DNA of 15,246 nt from Flavisolibacter sp. GTDB lineage: Bacteria > Bacteroidota > Bacteroidia > Chitinophagales > Chitinophagaceae. The notes under the pieces were generated by a model. It did not search any database. It had not been told where the DNA came from and worked only from the letters and a program-made list of their open reading frames with translations. Shown here one piece after another: positions 1-7,906 of this stretch. Each line of letters opens with the position of its first letter. Position 1 is the first letter of the stretch. The position numbers and the translations under genes are program-made. The stretch lies in contig JAGIAB010000014.1 of assembly GCA_017745135.1 (NCBI GenBank), positions 5,229 through 20,474 of the forward strand. Reading direction: 5' to 3'.

Positions 1-94
1 CCTAAATACAATTTATGTAAGTAAACAGCAGGGACTTTTTATTTCCAGCATAGTTCTGCTTCTGCTCTTGATCCATAAACAAACTACAAGCTAT

Positions 95-1021
95 ATGAAG
101 AAAACAATTGTTCTTTTCATTCTCACCTTGTTCATTGCTTTTGTTCACGCACAGCAAATACAAATAAGTCCCGTTGCCGGTCAAATTAAATTGTACACGC
201 CTGATTGGAAAGGTGAACGTTTCCCTGATGGACGTCCCAAAGTGGCCGATAAATTTTTGGAGCGTTTGAAGAAGGTTTCTATGGAAGAAGCCTGGGGCTA
301 TTTAAGAAACAAAGGATTTCAAAACCAATATGAAGGCGATTGGCAGGTGCTTCGTCCGGATTCAGTAATGGTTGGCCGGGTAGTAACTGCACAATACATG
401 CCTTTGCGTCCTGATGTAGATAATTTAGTGAAAGCCCAGGGCAAAAAGGAAGGTAGGATTGGTGGTACCAATTCATGGCCCATTGATGTATTGCAGGATG
501 GAGATATTTATGTAGCAGACAGCTACGGAAAGATTGCAGATGGAACCTTAATTGGTGATAATCTTGGCAACTCGATTTATGCACACTCACGCAAAGGAGT
601 GATTTTTTATGGTTCGGTTAGAGATGTCGAAGGTCTCTTGCAGATTGATGGTTTTAATGGTTGGATAAAGGGTTCCGATCCTTCTTACATTCAACAGATG
701 ATGCTTACCGGTATTAATGTTCCCATTCGTATTGGTAGGGCGACTGTTTTACCGGGTGATGTTGTACTGGCCAAAAAAACGGGAACCATTTTTATTCCTG
801 CATCAATGGTCGAGGATCTTGTTTTAAGTTCTGAGTTTGTCCAGTTAAGGGATGAATTCGGCCATCAACGCCTCCGCGAAAAAAAATATACTCCGGGACA
901 AATCGATCAGCAATGGACGGATGAAATCAAAAAAGATTTTCTTCAATGGCTGGATAACAAAAAAGATCTTCCAATGACAAGAAAGGAATTGGATGATTAC
1001 ATGAAACAAAGGACATGGTAG
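95..1021 (+). CDS. Exported RraA-family / HMG-CHA-aldolase-like protein
   Basis: The 308-residue protein starts with a Sec signal peptide (residues 1-19, hydrophobic core then VHA before QQ). I chose the ATG at 95 over an in-frame ATG at 68 because it begins directly with the MKKT n-region. The core, about residues 85-240, is an RraA-like fold with D155, then 20 residues, then R176-D177. This is the D-X20-R-D arrangement of metal-dependent HMG/CHA-type pyruvate aldolases (D metal-binding, R pyruvate-binding). It also has the family's late 'VPIRIG...LPGDVV' segment at 209-224. Members cleave 4-hydroxy-4-methyl-2-oxo acids or decarboxylate oxaloacetate, while true RraA inhibits RNase E. An exported RNase E regulator makes little sense, so an aldolase or decarboxylase is more likely. 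A charged tail of about 65 residues (245-308) extends past the usual end. The gene lies 74 bases before an exported dehydratase, so co-transcription is likely. The substrate is unknown. Confidence 0.85.
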   Translation: MKKTIVLFILTLFIAFVHAQQIQISPVAGQIKLYTPDWKGERFPDGRPKVADKFLERLKKVSMEEAWGYLRNKGFQNQYEGDWQVLRPDSVMVGRVVTAQYMPLRPDVDNLVKAQGKKEGRIGGTNSWPIDVLQDGDIYVADSYGKIADGTLIGDNLGNSIYAHSRKGVIFYGSVRDVEGLLQIDGFNGWIKGSDPSYIQQMMLTGINVPIRIGRATVLPGDVVLAKKTGTIFIPASMVEDLVLSSEFVQLRDEFGHQRLREKKYTPGQIDQQWTDEIKKDFLQWLDNKKDLPMTRKELDDYMKQRTW

Positions 1022-1026
1022 TGAAA

Positions 1027-1048
1027 TGAGTAATGAATAATGAGTAAT
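1027..1048. repeat. Short direct repeat in the aldolase-dehydratase spacer
   Basis: TGAGTAAT occurs at 1027-1034 and again at 1041-1048, separated by GAATAA, giving a TAATGA-like periodic run just after the stop codon. It is probably a small low-complexity repeat. No function can be read from it. Confidence 0.5.
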
Positions 1049-1095
1049 CAACAATCAGATTAAAGTTATTTCTCTAAACCGCAAAAATTTCAATC

Positions 1096-2589
1096 ATGAC
1101 ACCCGCACAAAAAATCTTATCCAAACTTGGATTAAAAGATCCGGACCCTATAGCGTCTCAGGAATCAAACGTTGAAAATCGCTCTGAAAATCCGCGCCGG
1201 GAGTTTTTGAAAAAATCAACCCTGGGCGGAATTGCTTTGGGTGGTGCTTTTATGTTTTCTCCAATAGAAGAAGTGATTGCAAACACTACACAAAAAGTGC
1301 GGCGCTATTCTGCTCCTTCTGATTTAAAAATAACCGATCTGCGTTATGCTACTACCACTGTACTTGGACGCACTTCCATCATTCGCATCGATACCAATCA
1401 GGGAATTTATGGATTGGGAGAAGTAAGAGACGGTGCCGATGTTCGCTATGCATTGATGTTGAAAAGCCGGATTCTTGGAATGAATCCCTGCAATGTTGAA
1501 ATGATCTTTAAAAAAATAAAACAGTTTGGTGGTCCTGCAAGACAGGCAGGTGGCGTGTGCGGCGTGGAAATGGCGTTGTGGGATTTGTGTGGTAAAGCAT
1601 ACAATATTCCTGCATGGCAATTGTTAGGCGGACGATATCGTGATAAGATAAGATTGTATGCAGACACGCCTGAAGCAGGTTCTCCGGAAGAGCAAAAAAA
1701 ATTAATGGATTATCGTCTCAACGATCAGGGGTATACCTGGCTTAAAATGGATTTGGGAATTGGAGAGATTAATAAAATTCCCGGGGCTTTAGTCAATTCT
1801 AAATTCTGGGAAAACAGCAGAGGCGATTTGCAACAATGGGGTGATGTGGGTCCAACCAGTTATGCGATCACAAGACATCCGTTCACACAAATACAAATTA
1901 CCGAGAAAGGTCTGGATGAAATGGCAAAGCTGGTAGATAATGTAAGAGGCCTGTTGGGATACGACATACCGCTTTCTACTGATCACTACGGGCATTTTGA
2001 TTTAAATAATGGAATACGTCTTGGTAAGAAATTGGAAAAATACAGGCTGGCGTGGATGGAAGATGTAGTTCCCTGGGATTATACTGATCAATGGAAAACA
2101 TTGTCAGATTCATTGGAAACCCCAATGCTTACCGGTGAAGATATTTATTTGCTTTCGGGATTTAAGGCTCTTATAGATAATCATGCCGTAGATATTATTC
2201 ATCCGGATTTAGCATCGTCCGGCGGGTTGCTGGAGACAAAGCGAATCGGTGACTATGCAGAAGAACATGGCATTGCCATGGCTATGCACCAGGCAGGAAC
2301 ACCTGTTTCCTTCATGGCGAATGTGCATTGTGCTGCGGCTACACAAAACTTCCTGGCACTCGAGCATCATTCAATTGACTTGCCATGGTGGGAGAGTTTG
2401 GTAAAAACAACCGATGGAAGAAAACTGATCACCAAGGGATATGCAAATCTTCCGCTAACAGCTCCCGGACTTGGAATAGAATTGAATGATGATGTAGTGA
2501 AACAACATCTGCATGCGGATGATAAATCGTATTTCGCACCAACAAAAGAATGGGATCAGTTAAGATCTCACGACAGAATTTTTAGTTAG
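1096..2589 (+). CDS. Tat-exported enolase-superfamily (mandelate racemase/MLE-type) sugar-acid dehydratase
   Basis: This 497-residue protein has an N-terminal twin-arginine signal: R34-R35 in RREFLKK, then a hydrophobic stretch at 42-55. The body is a complete enolase-superfamily enzyme. The N-terminal capping domain spans about 76-180, followed by a (beta/alpha)8 barrel. Visible active-site elements are K217-x-D219, D296-H297, E322, E348 in GED, H369-P-D371, H398 and E423. The three carboxylates D296, E322 and E348 are the expected Mg2+ ligands. The family abstracts a proton alpha to a carboxylate, and this pattern fits acid-sugar dehydratases better than racemases or cycloisomerases. The KxD-to-D296 distance is about 77 residues, longer than the roughly 30 usual, so there is an insertion around 221-270. 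Its neighbours, an exported aldolase-like protein upstream and a SusCD pair downstream, suggest sugar-acid catabolism. The exact substrate is not determinable. Confidence 0.88.
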   Translation: MTPAQKILSKLGLKDPDPIASQESNVENRSENPRREFLKKSTLGGIALGGAFMFSPIEEVIANTTQKVRRYSAPSDLKITDLRYATTTVLGRTSIIRIDTNQGIYGLGEVRDGADVRYALMLKSRILGMNPCNVEMIFKKIKQFGGPARQAGGVCGVEMALWDLCGKAYNIPAWQLLGGRYRDKIRLYADTPEAGSPEEQKKLMDYRLNDQGYTWLKMDLGIGEINKIPGALVNSKFWENSRGDLQQWGDVGPTSYAITRHPFTQIQITEKGLDEMAKLVDNVRGLLGYDIPLSTDHYGHFDLNNGIRLGKKLEKYRLAWMEDVVPWDYTDQWKTLSDSLETPMLTGEDIYLLSGFKALIDNHAVDIIHPDLASSGGLLETKRIGDYAEEHGIAMAMHQAGTPVSFMANVHCAAATQNFLALEHHSIDLPWWESLVKTTDGRKLITKGYANLPLTAPGLGIELNDDVVKQHLHADDKSYFAPTKEWDQLRSHDRIFS

Positions 2590-2646
2590 TGGCCGATAGA
2601 AAGGAAATAGAAAGAATAAAACTTCAGCAGCAGAGCTGATGGTAAT

Positions 2647-2686
2647 AACGTCAAGGTTAAAGATGTTTGTTTTAAACTTCGACGTT
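2647..2686. promoter_or_regulatory. Imperfect inverted repeat after the enolase-family gene
   Basis: AACGTC (2647-2652) pairs with GACGTT (2681-2686). The stem continues inward imperfectly through AGGTT/AACTT and AAA/TTT, with one mismatch, one wobble and a bulge. It lies 57 bases after the stop codon. A T6 run occurs only at about 2699-2704, so it is not a textbook intrinsic terminator. It may be a weak terminator or an operator. Confidence 0.3.
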
Positions 2687-2813
2687 TGCGTCACTGCGTT
2701 TTTTATTGTAGATTAGAAGTGCTCTATGTCTCTTGCAATTGCGGATAAGCAAATCCTCCTCTCTGTGTAAAATTTTTCACCGTTCATTTTTGGTAGCTTC
2801 TGATAGTGAAGTC

Positions 2814-2830
2814 GTAATATTTTGTATTAC
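2814..2830. promoter_or_regulatory. GTAATA-N5-TATTAC inverted repeat upstream of susC
   Basis: This perfect 6+6 inverted repeat has the five-base centre TTTTG. It ends 58 bases before the susC start, inside the 299-base spacer. A TATTTTG that loosely resembles the Bacteroidota -7 element TAnnTTTG overlaps it at 2818-2824, and a TTTG lies at 2789-2792. That spacing is longer than the 19-21 bases usual. The overlap of a palindrome with a possible promoter suggests an operator, but this is inference. Apart from this repeat and the one at 2647-2686, the spacer 2590-2888 shows only a small GCAATTGC palindrome (2735-2742) and no gene. Confidence 0.35.
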
Positions 2831-2888
2831 CAAGTGAAAGGTGATGTCTCCTTAGGAACAATTATTCATTAATAAACACCTTGCTATT

Positions 2889-5800
2889 ATGAGAAAACTA
2901 GTACTCGAGGTCTCCGAACCTCTGAACCGATTGTTCTTTTTGGTTTCCATTTTACTTTTCTCTGTTGCAGCCTTTTCACAAATAGTAACCGGTACCATTA
3001 CGGATGCTGATAAAAAGCCGATTGCCAATGCATCGGTCCAGGTGAAGGGTACAACCCGTACAACATTAACCGATGACGCAGGAAAGTTCAGTATTAATGC
3101 ATCGGGAAATGATGTGCTGATCTTTAGTTCTGTAGGTTATGCTACGCAGGAAGTGCGATTAAACGGGCGACAATCTTTAGATGTGGCCATGGTTATTGAT
3201 GCCCACAATATGGAAGATGTTGTAGTGACTGCATTAGGCATCAGTAAACGATCGAGAGGATTAGGCTATTCGGTAACAAATGTAAAGCCCGATGAGCTGA
3301 CTGTCAATCGAACATCCAATCCCATTAATGCATTGGAAGGTAAAGTTGCCGGTGTCAATATTACCTCTTTAGGCACAGGCCCCGGTGGTTCTTCCAAAGT
3401 CCGCATTAGGGGGCAGTCGGCATTGGATGGCGGAAGAAATCCTTTAATTGTTATTAATGGGGTTCCTATCAACAGCGATAATTCTAATGGCAGTACCGTT
3501 GGAGTAACCGGCGGCGGAGTGTACTCAGATGGTGGTGATAGTTTTTCAAGCATTAATCCTGATGATATTGAAAGCATGACAGTTTTGAAGGGAGGTCCTG
3601 CTGCTGCGCTCTATGGCTCCCGCGCAAAAGATGGTGTGATCATGATCACTACCAAAAACAAAGGAAGAGGTAAAGGAATTGGTATAAGTGTTAATTCTAA
3701 TTATACGTATGATACGCCTTTGGACTTTACCGATTATCAAAAGCTATATGGACAAGGCGAAAATGGAGTTCGTCCTACTGCGCCCAATCCCACTTCAGGC
3801 GAGTGGTCGTTTGGTGAAAGGATACAACCGGGAATGACACAGATCCTGTTCAACAATCTTACGGTTCCTTATGTTGCTCAAGGCAGTCGCATAAAAGAAT
3901 TTTACAGGAACGGACAAAATTTCTCCAATACGGTAACATTGGAAAGTACCGGCGAGAAGGGAGGTTTACACTTGTCGTCGAACAATACCAATAACCTGGG
4001 TATCACACCAAATAATAAATTCAACCGAAAGTCAATGAACCTGGGTTTTATCAATAACCTTTCATCCCAGTTTAGCTTCGGTGGAAATATTAATTATTCA
4101 AGAGAAGACAATCGCAACCCGCCAAACATTGCCAACCAGGATAATTCCATTCCTACTACGTTAATGGCCTTGGCAAACACAATGCCTTTGAGTGTCCTTG
4201 AAGCCAATAAATACAATGCACAGGGCAATGAATACATCTTCTCGCGATTCATGAACCGCACCAATCCTTACTGGGTATTGGCAGAGCAGTTTCATAATAT
4301 TAAGCGTGACAGAATTTATGGCAATGTGTATGGCAAATACAATATTCTGCCCTGGTTTTGGATACAGGGCCGTTTTGGTGAGGACTATTTCTCACGTGAT
4401 GAAGATGTAAATAATTTTCCGACAGGTCATGCTTCACGAGGCCCGGCGCCGGCAGGTTTTGTAAATGGAGTATATACACAGGAGTCGCGCCGTTTCAGGG
4501 AAACCAACCTTGATGTGTTAGGGAATGCTAATAAAATTTTTGGTGCATTCGATATTACTCTTACTGCCGGTGCTAACAGAATGCGGAGACGCACCGATGT
4601 AAACAGTGTTCAAGTAACTGATTTTGCGGTGCAAGGTTATTACACTGTTCAGAATGGAAGAGCAAAAAACCCTGTGTATTTTCTTGATGAAAGAGGGATT
4701 AACTCGGTTTATGGCTCTGCAGATATTTCGTGGAATAAAACTTTATACGTGAGTGGTACTGCAAGAAAAGATTGGTTCTCTACACTGGCTAAAGAAACGA
4801 ATGGTATTCTTTATCCTTCTGTGTCTGGTTCATGGGTATTCACTGAAACATTAGGAACGATTCCCTGGTTAAGTTTTGGTAAACTGAGGGTTGGATATTC
4901 AGAAGTAGGAAGCGATGCTGATGTCGGTCCTTATGCTGACCAGTTGTTTTACAATGTTAATTCCAATACCATAAACAATCCGAATGGTACCGCAGTATCA
5001 GTAGGTAACAGCGGAGCCGTTGTGCCCAACAAAAGTTTACGTCCAATGAGGGTGAAAGAAACAGAAGCCGGTTTGGAAGTAAAATTATTTAATAGCCGAG
5101 TAAACCTTGATGTGGCAGTCTACAAAAAAATATCAATTGATCAAATCGTACAGGTGCAGGTATCCGATGCTTCAGCCTTTACAAGTACCAGGATAAATGT
5201 TGGCGAAAGCCAAAACAAAGGATTCGAAGGATTGTTAAACCTTGTCCCTTTTCAAGGCCGCGCCTTCAGATGGGAGTTTACTGCCAACACAGCTTATAAC
5301 ATTACAAGGGTAAACAAGATAACAACAGATAAAGAAGGTGAAAGATTCACTACTGGTACCCATCCTTTTAATGGAGAAGTAAGAATGGTGGTAGGAGAGG
5401 AAATGGGCCAGATTGCCGGATTTGGATACGCAAGAGACACGAAAGGCCAGATGATATTTCAATCGAGTGGACTGCCCCTGCGTACCCCTGATTTCGTTCT
5501 TTTTGGAAGCGGTATACCAAAATGGACCGGCGGTTTCCTCAACAATTTCAATTATCACGGACTTAATCTTTCTGTTCTGATAGACTATAAACTGGGCAAC
5601 AAAATGTTGTCGGGAACTAATTTCAATGCCATTCGACACGGTTTGCATAAGATGACACTGGAAGGACGTGAAACTGGGTTTGTTACAGGAAAAGGTGTCA
5701 ACCAGTCTGGTGGTGCGAACACAGCGCAGGCAGCAGTACAAACTTATTGGGAGCATCTTCGTTCACAACAAATAGTGGAAGCAGTAATTTATAATGGAGG

Positions 5801-6041
5801 TTTCTGGAAACTCAGGCAAATATCCCTGGGATATGATTTCACCAAATTCATTCCTGGTAAATGGCCTGTTAAAGGGTTGAAACTGGATTTTGTTGCCAGC
5901 AATGTATTGATCATTAAAAAATGGGTTGACAACATTGATCCGGAAACAGTGGGTTATGGTGTGGATAGTATGGTTGGTTTGGAATCACCCGGAGTACCCA
6001 GCACCAGGAGTTTTGGTTTGAATTTGAACATTAAACTTTAA
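2889..6041 (+). CDS. susC: SusC/RagA-family TonB-dependent outer-membrane transporter
   Basis: The 1050-residue protein is full length for a SusC. It has a Sec signal (about 1-31, ending AAFSQ), a carboxypeptidase-like regulatory beta domain (about 33-101, 'VTGTITDADKKPIANASVQVKG') and a TonB-box-like segment at 109-116 (EDVVVTAL). The plug domain, about 120-260, includes the hallmark LYGSRAKDGVIMITT at 241-255, and a 22-strand-type barrel follows, ending in a strand with the terminal ...NLNIKL. SusC forms a complex with its SusD partner and imports oligosaccharides or other large ligands using TonB energy. There is no N-terminal STN domain, so signalling through an anti-sigma factor is not expected. 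The stop codon overlaps the next start by one base (TAATG), so the pair is translationally coupled. The substrate is unknown, but neighbouring dehydratases suggest an acidic sugar. Confidence 0.95.
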   Translation: MRKLVLEVSEPLNRLFFLVSILLFSVAAFSQIVTGTITDADKKPIANASVQVKGTTRTTLTDDAGKFSINASGNDVLIFSSVGYATQEVRLNGRQSLDVAMVIDAHNMEDVVVTALGISKRSRGLGYSVTNVKPDELTVNRTSNPINALEGKVAGVNITSLGTGPGGSSKVRIRGQSALDGGRNPLIVINGVPINSDNSNGSTVGVTGGGVYSDGGDSFSSINPDDIESMTVLKGGPAAALYGSRAKDGVIMITTKNKGRGKGIGISVNSNYTYDTPLDFTDYQKLYGQGENGVRPTAPNPTSGEWSFGERIQPGMTQILFNNLTVPYVAQGSRIKEFYRNGQNFSNTVTLESTGEKGGLHLSSNNTNNLGITPNNKFNRKSMNLGFINNLSSQFSFGGNINYSREDNRNPPNIANQDNSIPTTLMALANTMPLSVLEANKYNAQGNEYIFSRFMNRTNPYWVLAEQFHNIKRDRIYGNVYGKYNILPWFWIQGRFGEDYFSRDEDVNNFPTGHASRGPAPAGFVNGVYTQESRRFRETNLDVLGNANKIFGAFDITLTAGANRMRRRTDVNSVQVTDFAVQGYYTVQNGRAKNPVYFLDERGINSVYGSADISWNKTLYVSGTARKDWFSTLAKETNGILYPSVSGSWVFTETLGTIPWLSFGKLRVGYSEVGSDADVGPYADQLFYNVNSNTINNPNGTAVSVGNSGAVVPNKSLRPMRVKETEAGLEVKLFNSRVNLDVAVYKKISIDQIVQVQVSDASAFTSTRINVGESQNKGFEGLLNLVPFQGRAFRWEFTANTAYNITRVNKITTDKEGERFTTGTHPFNGEVRMVVGEEMGQIAGFGYARDTKGQMIFQSSGLPLRTPDFVLFGSGIPKWTGGFLNNFNYHGLNLSVLIDYKLGNKMLSGTNFNAIRHGLHKMTLEGRETGFVTGKGVNQSGGANTAQAAVQTYWEHLRSQQIVEAVIYNGGFWKLRQISLGYDFTKFIPGKWPVKGLKLDFVASNVLIIKKWVDNIDPETVGYGVDSMVGLESPGVPSTRSFGLNLNIKL

Positions 6042-7624
6042 TGCATTCACTTATGAAAAAAATAATTGCCTACTGCTTGTTCATCTTGTTCACAGCAGTT
6101 ATATCATGCACCAAAAAACTGGAACAGATCAATGTCAACAAGGTAAACCCAACTTCGCTTGATCCTGTTCTTCTTTTAAATAATGCTATTATTAATACTT
6201 CTTTTCCAACCCGTACCGTGATTTATGAGGAGGCGATTGTACAACAATTGGTTTCGCCGAATGGAGGTGTTCTGGCCGGCGGAAATTTTAACCAGGACAG
6301 CCGCGATGTAACAAATGCTCCCATATGGGCTGTCTACTATCAAAACGTGATTAAGTATACCTACGATGTCATCACAAAGACAAAAGATCTGCCTGCACGT
6401 TCCAATCTTTATAACATGGCCCGCATCTGGCAGGCATATGCCTTCATGATCCTCACTGATACATATGGCGCTATACCATATACTGAAGCTGTTAAAGGTT
6501 TAACCGACAATATATTGTTTCCTAAATACGATCAGCAACAGGATATCTATCCAAAATTGATCCAGGAGTTAACGGACGCTTCTGCTGCATTGAACGCATC
6601 AGGTGCAGTGGAAACTTCGGATGTTTTATATTCAGGCAATGTTGCCAAATGGAAAAAATTAGGGTACTCTTTATTGTTACGGGCAGGTATGCGATTAAGT
6701 AAAGTTGATGCAACCAAGGCTCAATCAACAGTACAGGCGGCATTTGCAGGAGGAGTCATCACTGACAACGCTGATAATGCCTACATGAGGCATGATGCCA
6801 ACTATCAAAATCCTGTTGGAGGAATGCTAAATTCCACAGAAGCCAACAACTTTTATTTAGCAAAAGCATTTGTAGATACTTTGAAAAATAATAATGATCC
6901 GCGGTTGTCATCCATTGCCATTCGCTACAAAGGCGCAAAAAGCGGAGGCGATTTATCGAGTGCAAATGCAAATCCTCCCGCCCCGCCTGCATATGTAACC
7001 GTAACAACAAATCCTGCAGACCAAATAGGTATGCCAATGGGTTATGATAATGGAAGTATTGTTGCACGTGCTACTGCAGATGGTCTTGCCAGTTTTTATG
7101 ACTATAGCCAGGCTGATCGAAAAAGAATTGTAAAAACATCAGCACCTGCTTTTTTTGTGACGGCAGCGCAAACCAACCTGTTACTGGCAGAAGCAAAATT
7201 CAGAGGATGGATTACTGGGGGAAATACGCCTGCTCAATATTTTGCGGATGGCATTAAATCACACATGGACCAGATGGCAACTTATGACGCAGGTAGCGCC
7301 GTGTCGGCAGCCGCAAGAGATGCTTACATCACGGCCCATCCACTTCAAGCTGGAAGGGAATTGGAACAAATCAATACTCAATACTGGATTGCCTCCTTCT
7401 TAAACGGACCGGAAGCCTTTGCTAATTTCAGAAGGTCGGGTTATCCTGCATTGCAGCCAAACCCATATGGGCAGCCTAATAACCCCGATGTGCCGAATGG
7501 AACGTTCATCAGGAGAATTGGTTATCCTACATCAGAATTGTCGGTAAATACAAACAATGTAAATGCTGCCATTTCTGCTATGGGGCCGGATAAACTGAGT
7601 ACAAAAGTATGGTGGGACAAATAG
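6041..7624 (+). CDS. susD: SusD/RagB-family outer-membrane lipoprotein (SusD-like_2 type)
   Basis: This 527-residue surface lipoprotein is the lid of the SusC channel and binds the ligand. It has a type II signal with lipobox VISC and lipidated C23, counting from the ATG at 6041. The ATG at 6053 (M5, MKKIIAYC) is an equally plausible start. Helical TPR-like features of the family include WAVYYQNVIKYTYDV (96-110), ARIWQAYAFMILTDTYGAIPYTEA (127-150), and WKKLGYSLLLRAGMRLS (204-220). Late in the protein are TNLLLAEAKFRGW and FLNGPEAFANFRRSGYP. This set matches the SusD-like_2 subgroup rather than classical starch SusD. The one-base overlap with susC and the terminator downstream place it last in its operon. 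Which sugar it binds cannot be read from the sequence. Confidence 0.93.
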   Translation: MHSLMKKIIAYCLFILFTAVISCTKKLEQINVNKVNPTSLDPVLLLNNAIINTSFPTRTVIYEEAIVQQLVSPNGGVLAGGNFNQDSRDVTNAPIWAVYYQNVIKYTYDVITKTKDLPARSNLYNMARIWQAYAFMILTDTYGAIPYTEAVKGLTDNILFPKYDQQQDIYPKLIQELTDASAALNASGAVETSDVLYSGNVAKWKKLGYSLLLRAGMRLSKVDATKAQSTVQAAFAGGVITDNADNAYMRHDANYQNPVGGMLNSTEANNFYLAKAFVDTLKNNNDPRLSSIAIRYKGAKSGGDLSSANANPPAPPAYVTVTTNPADQIGMPMGYDNGSIVARATADGLASFYDYSQADRKRIVKTSAPAFFVTAAQTNLLLAEAKFRGWITGGNTPAQYFADGIKSHMDQMATYDAGSAVSAAARDAYITAHPLQAGRELEQINTQYWIASFLNGPEAFANFRRSGYPALQPNPYGQPNNPDVPNGTFIRRIGYPTSELSVNTNNVNAAISAMGPDKLSTKVWWDK

Positions 7625-7647
7625 CAGTAAAGTCTCTCACTAAGCAA

Positions 7648-7677
7648 AAAGACCTTATGTTTTGACATAGGGTCTTT
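7648..7677 (+). terminator. Intrinsic-type hairpin terminator after susD
   Basis: A 12-bp stem is formed by AAAGACCTTATG (7648-7659) and CATAGGGTCTTT (7666-7677), with one internal T-G wobble and the six-base loop TTTTGA. It starts 24 bases after the susD stop. The arms carry A- and T-rich ends but no long T-tract follows, so it could work in both directions. It ends the susCD unit and makes separate transcription of the downstream dehydratase likely. Confidence 0.72.
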
Positions 7678-7833
7678 ATATAACCCTTTGGGCGGAAAAT
7701 GTAGTAACGACTAACAGAGGCGAATTTGAAAACCGGGTAAAGAAGAGAACATGTTGATAAGAATAGTTTGTAATATAAACGTAAATATATCGATCGTTAA
7801 AGTACCTTATGATTTCTATGAAAAAGAAAACTG

Positions 7834-7841
7834 TTTCTTTG
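7834..7841 (+). promoter_or_regulatory. Candidate -7 element upstream of the IlvD/EDD dehydratase
   Basis: TTTCTTTG followed by CG matches the Bacteroidota -7 element TAnnTTTG at five of six fixed positions. It sits 65 bases before the start codon and downstream of the susD terminator. A TTTC at 7813-7816 is only a weak -33 candidate with a 17-base spacer. Position fits a separate promoter, but the match could be chance. Confidence 0.3.
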
Positions 7842-7906
7842 CGTTCCCATAGGATTAAGCAAGAGCAGACACGATTCTTGCAAAACTGATAGAAAAAACA
7901 TACTCG

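Noticed and set aside
1..94. A partial upstream gene at the window start
   Set aside because: All + frames are broken by stops and the minus frame overlapping the aldolase signal peptide has no features. I see no supportable gene in these bases.
845..1054. Minus-strand open frame covering the end of the aldolase-like gene
   Set aside because: It overlaps a gene with clear family motifs and begins in the low-complexity TAATGA repeat. It has no recognisable features.
2889..3270. SusC as an STN-domain transducer controlling an anti-sigma factor
   Set aside because: The N-terminus goes from signal peptide straight to the carboxypeptidase-like domain with no STN domain, and no sigma or anti-sigma gene is in the window.
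5235..5756. 173-residue open frame on the minus strand inside susC
   Set aside because: It lies wholly within a strongly supported SusC gene, its translation is rich in C, S and H without domain motifs, and it has no upstream signals. It is a shadow of the + strand coding bias.
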